Shown piece by piece: positions 5,299-8,306 of a stretch of DNA of 8,306 bases (within the stretch, counting starts at the first letter, position 1; every line of letters starts with the position of its first letter). The notes under the pieces are model-generated. The model was not told where the DNA came from, searched no databases, and worked only from the letters and a program-made list of their open reading frames with translations. This DNA is from Spirochaetaceae bacterium (GTDB lineage: Bacteria > Spirochaetota > Spirochaetia > Treponematales > Breznakiellaceae): contig JAIRNN010000009.1 of assembly GCA_031257995.1 (NCBI GenBank), forward strand, positions 1 through 8,306, written 5' to 3'. The translations under genes were made by a program, and so were the position numbers.

Positions 5299-6654
5299 TC
5301 ATGCTTCGGCGCGAACTCTGCGCCGCGCGTTGTTGATTTCCATTACCTTGGTGAGGATTGTCGCGATCGCTTGCCAGTACAGCATAGGGATAATGTCGCC
5401 GATTTCGACTTGCGCGTAGATTGCGCGGGCGAGGGGCTTGTTCTCCACGATGGGCACCCCGGCTTCCACGGCGAGGCGGCGGATCTGGTGGGCCATCTCG
5501 TCCTCCCCTTTGGCAAGGAGCATCGGGCCTTCCATTTTGCCCTGTTCGTAGACGATGGCGCAGGCAAAGTGGGTCGGGTTGGTGATTACCACGTCCGCCT
5601 TGGGGACGGCCTCGCGCAGGTTCTGCGACATGAGCTCTCTCATCCGCGCCCGTATCCGGCTCTTCACGAGGGGGTCGCCCTCGTCCATCTTCCGTTCCTC
5701 CTGAAGCTCAAGGCGGCTCATCTTCATCTGCTGTCTGAACTGGTACCGCTGAAAGAGGTAGTCCGGCACGGAGAGGATGAGTAACAGTATGCTCGTGGTG
5801 ATGAGGAGTTTTGCCGCGAGTGTCGCGACGGTCGTGATGCCGAGCTGGAGCGAGGTCCGCTCCAGGTTCATTATTTTCTCGATGTCGCCGGATATGATGA
5901 TGTAGGCTGCCACGCCGATGATGCCCATCTTGAATATGGACTTGGCGAGGTTGTAAAGGCCGTTGAGCGAGAATATTGTGCGCGAAAAGTACTGGCCGAA
6001 GTGCGGCACGATCTTCGAGAAGTCGGGTTTGAGCGGTTTGGTGGTGAAGATGAACCCGGACTGTACGAGGTGCCCGAATACGGCGGCAACAATGGCGACG
6101 AGCAGGAAGGGCAGCGTGAGTTTGAGAAAGTACTGGGCAAAGACGGCGGCGATGATGCGGTCCTGAGCGGCATCCCACTCGGTTGCGCGGGTGAAGAAAA
6201 ACCGTACCATCTCGACGCAGGTCTTGAGCATATAGGGCGCGAGAAACACGAGGCACAGCGAGGGGAAAAGGAGTCCCAGCGCGGCGGTCAGTTCTTGGCT
6301 CTTGGGGACGCGGCCTTCCTCAACGCGGGCGCGGCGTAACTTCTGTTCGGTCGGCTGTTCGGTGCGCCCCTCATCCTCCGGTCTCGCAAACCACTGGAGG
6401 TCGATGCCCCACAGGGGCTTTTCTTGGGGGCGGCGTGATGGGCGGGCGCGGCGGGCGCCCCCTGTGGGGGCGGGGATGCGCTCTCCGCGTATCGGGATGG
6501 GGGGCGTTGCGGGGGCTGCCCCCGCAGAGGGGGTAGCGTAAGACCGCGCGGAGGGCGGCACAAACCCCGTAGGGGTTAGTGCTGACCGGAGCGCGGACTG
6601 GAGCGAGGGGGAGACTTCCCCCTCATAAAACATATTCAGCGAAAGCGCGCTCAT
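5299..6654 (-). CDS. flhB: flagellar type III export protein FlhB (substrate-specificity switch) with N-terminal insert
   Basis: FlhB sits in the inner membrane at the base of the flagellar export gate. By self-cleavage it helps switch export from rod/hook to filament proteins. The 451-residue product has IDLQWFA (84-90), DEGRTEQPTEQKLRRAR (94-110) and EEGRVPKSQEL, the usual FlhB start. Four hydrophobic segments lie at about 124-148, 172-200, 238-256 and 276-300. The cytoplasmic domain contains NPTH (359-362), where cleavage falls between N and P, then VENKPLARAIY near the C-terminus. Residues 14-80 are a Pro/Ala/Arg-rich insert that FlhB normally lacks, encoded by a GC-rich palindromic repeat. 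Start: ATG 6654, overlapping the fliR stop as ATGA, with GGGAGG (6665-6660) 5 nt upstream. The expected next gene, flhA, is absent. Identity is certain; the role of the insert is unknown. Confidence 0.97.
   Translation of the reverse strand: MSALSLNMFYEGEVSPSLQSALRSALTPTGFVPPSARSYATPSAGAAPATPPIPIRGERIPAPTGGARRARPSRRPQEKPLWGIDLQWFARPEDEGRTEQPTEQKLRRARVEEGRVPKSQELTAALGLLFPSLCLVFLAPYMLKTCVEMVRFFFTRATEWDAAQDRIIAAVFAQYFLKLTLPFLLVAIVAAVFGHLVQSGFIFTTKPLKPDFSKIVPHFGQYFSRTIFSLNGLYNLAKSIFKMGIIGVAAYIIISGDIEKIMNLERTSLQLGITTVATLAAKLLITTSILLLILSVPDYLFQRYQFRQQMKMSRLELQEERKMDEGDPLVKSRIRARMRELMSQNLREAVPKADVVITNPTHFACAIVYEQGKMEGPMLLAKGEDEMAHQIRRLAVEAGVPIVENKPLARAIYAQVEIGDIIPMLYWQAIATILTKVMEINNARRRVRAEA
6406..6580 (-). 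repeat. GC-rich palindrome array inside the flhB coding sequence (repeat copy 2)
   Basis: Four palindromes: GCCCC-ACA-GGGGC (6406-6418), CGCCCCC-TGT-GGGGGCG (6456-6472), GCGGGGG-CTG-CCCCCGC (6509-6525) and AACCCC-GTA-GGGGTT (6563-6577). Their centres are 52-53 bp apart. Read on the minus strand, the part 6580-6499 has the same block order as 1-103: small palindrome, CCCTCCG, CGCTACCCCCTCTGCGGGGG, CAACGCCCCC. The array keeps the flhB frame open. Confidence 0.7.
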
Positions 6655-7469
6655 ATCTGCCTCCCTGTGGCGAGGTACCAGTTTTGGAGGACGGCGAAGC
6701 CCGCATCGATGACGGCAGCAAAGGCTTCGATCATGAACGGGAGGGTGGCGTAGATGAGGACGAAGGCGACGGTGATCGATAGGGGAAAACCTTCCGAGAG
6801 GATGTTGATGGTCGGCGCGGCTTTTGAGATGAGGCCGGTGGTGAGGCTGGTGAGGAAGAGGGTTCCCAGTATCGGCAGGGAGAGGAGAAAGGCATTGATG
6901 AAGAGTCTTGAGAGGCCGCCCAAGAGCATGGTAACGATGTGGTCGCGACCTTGTACGAGGGCAAGGATCGACAGGGCCTCAATGGATCGTTGGAAGCCGC
7001 CGAGAAAGAGCTCGCGCAGTCCTCCGATGGCAATGAAGGTGAGCATGGCGACAAGGCTCAAGTATTGGCCCATAAGGGGGTTTTCCTGCTGGGAGATGGG
7101 GTCGAAGGTTTCCGCCGCGCCGAAGCCCATCTGCAGCGAGAAGAATTGTCCGGCGGTGGAGAAGGCGGCAAAGACGAGGTTCATGAAAAATCCGGTGATG
7201 ATACCGATCACGGCCTCCCCGATGAGGAGGAGTGCGAACCGGAGTCCGAACATCACATTGGCCATTGTACCCGGCGCGGCCGCGGCTTGGGCGAGCAAGG
7301 GTTCCCAGTCCGGCATCTGTGTTACCGGAAACACGGCATACGAGAGCAATCCCGCCAGCGCGATCTTGGCGACTTGAGGAACGGATTCTTGTGAAATTAA
7401 CGGCGCGGTCTCGATGACGGCCAGCGCCCTCGCCACCACCAGCAAAAACGCCGGAGCCGCCCCCAGCAC
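6651..7469 (-). CDS. fliR: flagellar type III export protein FliR
   Basis: FliR is an integral inner-membrane subunit of the FliPQR export gate, the channel through which rod, hook and filament subunits pass. From GTG 7469 the product is 272 residues, close to the usual ~260. Hydrophobic segments lie at about 2-23, 33-50, 73-103, 135-158, 190-218 and 226-254. The signature loop GQFFSLQMGFGAAETFDP (107-124) followed by QQENPLMGQYLSL is diagnostic. The true start is uncertain: sense continues upstream as IIDAGILSE, and the strong GGGAGGGG (7508-7501) lies 7 nt before an in-frame ATA (7493), whereas GTG 7469 is about 30 nt away from it. The stop overlaps the flhB start by 4 bp, so the two are coupled. 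FliP and FliQ, normally just upstream, are replaced by an IS remnant. Confidence 0.95.
   Translation of the reverse strand: MLGAAPAFLLVVARALAVIETAPLISQESVPQVAKIALAGLLSYAVFPVTQMPDWEPLLAQAAAAPGTMANVMFGLRFALLLIGEAVIGIITGFFMNLVFAAFSTAGQFFSLQMGFGAAETFDPISQQENPLMGQYLSLVAMLTFIAIGGLRELFLGGFQRSIEALSILALVQGRDHIVTMLLGGLSRLFINAFLLSLPILGTLFLTSLTTGLISKAAPTINILSEGFPLSITVAFVLIYATLPFMIEAFAAVIDAGFAVLQNWYLATGRQI
6660..6665 (-). promoter_or_regulatory. ribosome binding site of flhB inside fliR
   Basis: GGGAGG on the minus strand, 5 nt before ATG 6654, within the last codons of fliR. Together with the ATGA overlap it fixes the flhB start and hence shows that the repeat-derived insert is translated. Confidence 0.75.
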
Positions 7470-7500
7470 TTCGCTGAGGATTCCCGCATCTATGATATGT

Positions 7501-7508
7501 CCCCTCCC
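7501..7508 (-). promoter_or_regulatory. strong Shine-Dalgarno upstream of fliR with no ATG/GTG/TTG at the right spacing in frame
   Basis: GGGAGGGG on the minus strand. At 7 nt the in-frame codon is ATA (7493) and at 4 nt ATC (7496). The only nearby ATG (7489) is out of frame. This points to a rare non-AUG start or a mutated or frameshifted start codon. Confidence 0.55.
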
Positions 7509-7549
7509 AATAACGTTTTAAGTGTCGTTTTTCTTGTCTATAGGGGATG

Positions 7550-7579
7550 ATTGTATAGGAGGAAGGCGGGGGTTGTCAA
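7550..7579 (-). promoter_or_regulatory. fliR-flhB promoter, -35 in the IS tip
   Basis: On the minus strand, TTGACA (7579-7574) with either TATACA (7557-7552, 16-bp spacer) or TACAAT (7555-7550, 18-bp spacer). The -35 is the outermost part of the IS terminal repeat and points outward. The -10 is in flanking DNA. The leader to the fliR ribosome site would be about 35 nt. Confidence 0.55.
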
Positions 7580-7691
7580 TAGCGCGCATTGCCTCATAAA
7601 TAATCTAACCCAAAAAAGGACTTGCCTCAAAATAAAATTCTAACCCAAATACACCCCGCATTGCCTCATAATTAATCTAGCCGAAAAGGGG
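7573..7691 (+). repeat. left end of the IS remnant: three ~36-bp direct repeats
   Basis: TTGCCTCATAAATAATCTAA (from 7589), TTGCCTCAAAATAAAATTCT (from 7623) and TTGCCTCATAATTAATCTAG (from 7661) are each followed by a CC..AAA block. Spacing is 34 and 38 bp. Confidence 0.7.
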
Positions 7692-7894
7692 CTGGTTCCA
7701 CACGAAGGCGTTATTTTTCCGTCCGCTGTCACTGCGGCTTGTATGTCTGCTTTTTCAGACAGAAGACGAACAGCATGCTTCCTGTTGTACCCGGTCAATT
7801 TGATGAACTGGTCAAGCATGATTGTTTTATCTTTCCTGCCTGCCCTGCGGCACTCCCCTTTGATTTCCCGCGTTACCGATTTCTTTTCACTCAT
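7640..7894 (-). pseudogene. N-terminal stub of an integrase-type (DDE) transposase
   Basis: Residues up to about 50 read MSEKKSVTREIKGECRRAGR, KDKTIMLDQFIKLTGYNRKH and AVRLLSEKADIQA. The phrase 'K(K/D)KTxxLDxFxKxTGYNRKxAxRLL' is the N-terminal helix-turn-helix of a group of IS transposases with an integrase (rve) core, about 400 residues in full. After AVTADGK the frame enters the IS left-end repeats and ends at 7640 with an unrelated tail. In another frame, 7712-7677 reads NAFVWNQPLFG and then a stop, which may be the original C-terminus; this suggests an internal deletion that also shifted the frame. Upstream in-frame codons back to a TAA at about 7937 (TKGYLEDAQTGLQ) may also belong. No catalytic DDE residue remains. 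Exact IS family not determined. Confidence 0.65.
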
Positions 7895-7941
7895 TTGTAA
7901 CCCCGTTTGGGCATCCTCCAGATACCCTTTCGTTTAATTTA

Positions 7942-8015
7942 GGTTACCTTTTCTTTCTGTCTCAAACCTGGCCTTTCGGTTACATTTTCGATGTCTCACT
8001 GCGCCCCCTTGACAA
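7942..8015 (-). repeat. right end of the IS remnant: two 36-bp-spaced repeats
   Basis: GGTTACCTTTTC (7942-7953) and GGTTACATTTTC (7978-7989) are 36 bp apart, each followed by TGTCTCA. The outer one runs through CTGCGC to TTGACAA at the tip (8009-8015) and pairs with the left end. Confidence 0.65.
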
Positions 8016-8037
8016 AAATTTTCGGGTGTGGTATAAG
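8009..8037 (+). promoter_or_regulatory. strong outward promoter at the right IS tip
   Basis: TTGACA (8009-8014), 17 bp, then TATAAG (8032-8037) preceded by TGG (extended -10). The -35 lies in the IS inverted repeat and the -10 in flanking DNA. It points right, toward 8094 and antisense to the IS630 fragment. Confidence 0.6.
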
Positions 8038-8093
8038 TACGTATCGTCCTGAAAGCCGGGGCGGGAATGTTGTACAAAGGGTAATAGTTGTAT

Positions 8094-8192
8094 ATGAAGG
8101 AAGTTTTATTGTCTTTCAGGTTCTCCGGGGTTGCCCCTGTCAAATTTCCCCCCTCCAACTCACACGGGCTTACGCTTACCCCCTCTCCTAGC
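8094..8192 (+). CDS. short ORF, 32 codons, unrecognised; probably a truncated gene start
   Basis: ATG 8094 follows AAGGG (8078-8082, 11-nt spacer) and lies 50 bp behind the start of the promoter at 8009-8037. The product begins MKEVLLSFRFSGVAPVKFPP and ends HGLTLTPSP. From about codon 9 it is written in the dispersed GC-rich repeat, so it may be the first codons of a lost gene running into repeat DNA. No function can be given. Confidence 0.25.
8120..8189 (+). repeat. GC-rich dispersed repeat, partial copy 3
   Basis: GGGG-TTG-CCCC (8127-8137), then CCCTCC, then GGGCTTACGCTTACCCCCTC (from 8165). This matches the block order of the copies at 1-103 and in flhB but breaks off before the second palindrome, 10 bp short of the IS630 transposase stop. 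Confidence 0.45.
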
Positions 8193-8198
8193 AGGCAG

Positions 8199-8306
8199 TC
8201 AACTATGGGACTGTGGATAAAGTCTCTTAAGCTTTATCCGGGCATCGGCGGCAGTAAAACGCCAGTCTATGGTCCGTGCCTTTTCGTTCCGTATGGTGTT
8301 CCACGC
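8199..8306 (-). CDS. IS630-type transposase, C-terminal fragment (continues beyond window)
   Basis: The minus strand from the window edge reads AWNTIRNEKARTIDWRFTAA, DARIKLKRLYPQSHS and stops at TGA 8201-8199. The pattern 'WN..RN.....I.W.FT..DARIKLK.LYP' is the C-terminal end of IS630-family transposases, after the last acidic residue of the DDE core, so the catalytic part lies outside the window. The frame is open to the edge, so the gene may be intact. Its stop lies 10 bp from the dispersed repeat; I could not identify the IS630 terminal repeat or TA target with confidence. Confidence 0.7.
   Translation of the reverse strand, partial: AWNTIRNEKARTIDWRFTAADARIKLKRLYPQSHS

Larger units (their letters stand above)
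7573..8015. mobile_element. internally deleted insertion sequence (443 bp) with 38-bp imperfect inverted ends
   Basis: The left end (7573-7610) and the reverse complement of the right end (8015-7978) align without gaps, 27 of 38 bases identical. They share TTGTCAA at the tip, GCGCA, CAT and TAACC. Just inside, shorter versions recur. Left: TTGCCTCA at 7589, 7623 and 7661, each followed by an AT-rich stretch and TAACC or TAGCC. Right: GGTTAC at 7978 and 7942, 36 bp apart. Such sub-terminal copies probably bind the transposase. The only gene is the N-terminal stub at 7640-7894, so most of the transposase has been deleted. No target duplication is seen (the flanks GCGGGGG and AAATTTT differ), as expected if recombination has joined unrelated DNA. 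Confidence 0.7.

Noticed and set aside
5708..6256. Minus-strand open frame of 182 codons and plus-strand frames over flhB
   Set aside because: These are alternative-frame shadows of flhB, rich in Arg, His and Pro as expected from GC-rich coding DNA.
6754..7377. Plus-strand open frame of 207 codons
   Set aside because: Antisense to fliR, whose membrane segments and signature loop are unmistakable.
7573..7691. Three regularly spaced repeats considered as a CRISPR array
   Set aside because: The repeats are about 25 bp with spacers of only ~10 bp, are imperfect, have no cas genes nearby, and match the opposite IS end in inverted orientation.
7934..8158. Minus-strand 74-codon frame starting MEGGNLTGATPENLKD
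   Set aside because: It runs across the IS right tip and the promoter on the opposite strand, has no ribosome site, and spans two unrelated DNA segments, so it is unlikely to be a gene.

Overview
The window looks like chromosomal DNA of a spirochaete close to Treponema, possibly an insect-gut lineage. That placement is inference. It rests on the flagellar export pair fliR-flhB, a surface protein combining Ig-like and BspA-type leucine-rich repeats, the codon and GC style, and the density of decayed mobile DNA. Only three genes look whole: an Rsm22-type methyltransferase-like protein (3100-4323, +), flhB (5299-6654, -) and fliR (6651-7469, -). Nearly everything else is broken genes and repeat elements.

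Left part (1-2992). A GC-rich palindromic repeat opens the window. It is followed by a REP-associated tyrosine-transposase-like pseudogene (167-657) and a 180-bp stretch rich in inverted and direct repeats. A long minus-strand surface-protein gene (903-2939) then lies in five reading-frame pieces: signal peptide and N-terminal region, Ig-like domains, a leucine-rich array with an exact 66-bp period, and a C-terminal tail. Divergent sigma70-like promoters at 2947-3087 serve this relic and the Rsm22-like gene.

Middle (4324-5298). This holds a coding-like relic on the minus strand, a 12-bp perfect hairpin, the N-terminal third of an amino-acid ABC transporter ATPase that keeps a near-consensus promoter, and a 151-bp miniature transposon with 15-bp perfect inverted ends and an 8-bp target duplication (IS66-type tips).

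Right part (5299-8306). fliR and flhB overlap by 4 bp and are translationally coupled, but neither fliP/fliQ upstream nor flhA downstream is present. The first ~85 codons of flhB hold an in-frame insert made of GC-rich palindromes spaced about 53 bp apart. Related DNA occurs at both ends of the window. Upstream of fliR lies an internally deleted IS (7573-8015) with 38-bp imperfect terminal inverted repeats. Each tip carries TTGACA pointing outward, and each is followed at promoter spacing by a -10-like box. The fliR-flhB promoter may therefore be an IS/flank hybrid. The window ends in the C-terminus of an IS630-type transposase.

Overall this is a rearranged segment where mobile elements have split gene clusters, supplied promoters and entered coding sequence. 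No search or folding program was run; family names rest on recognised motifs.
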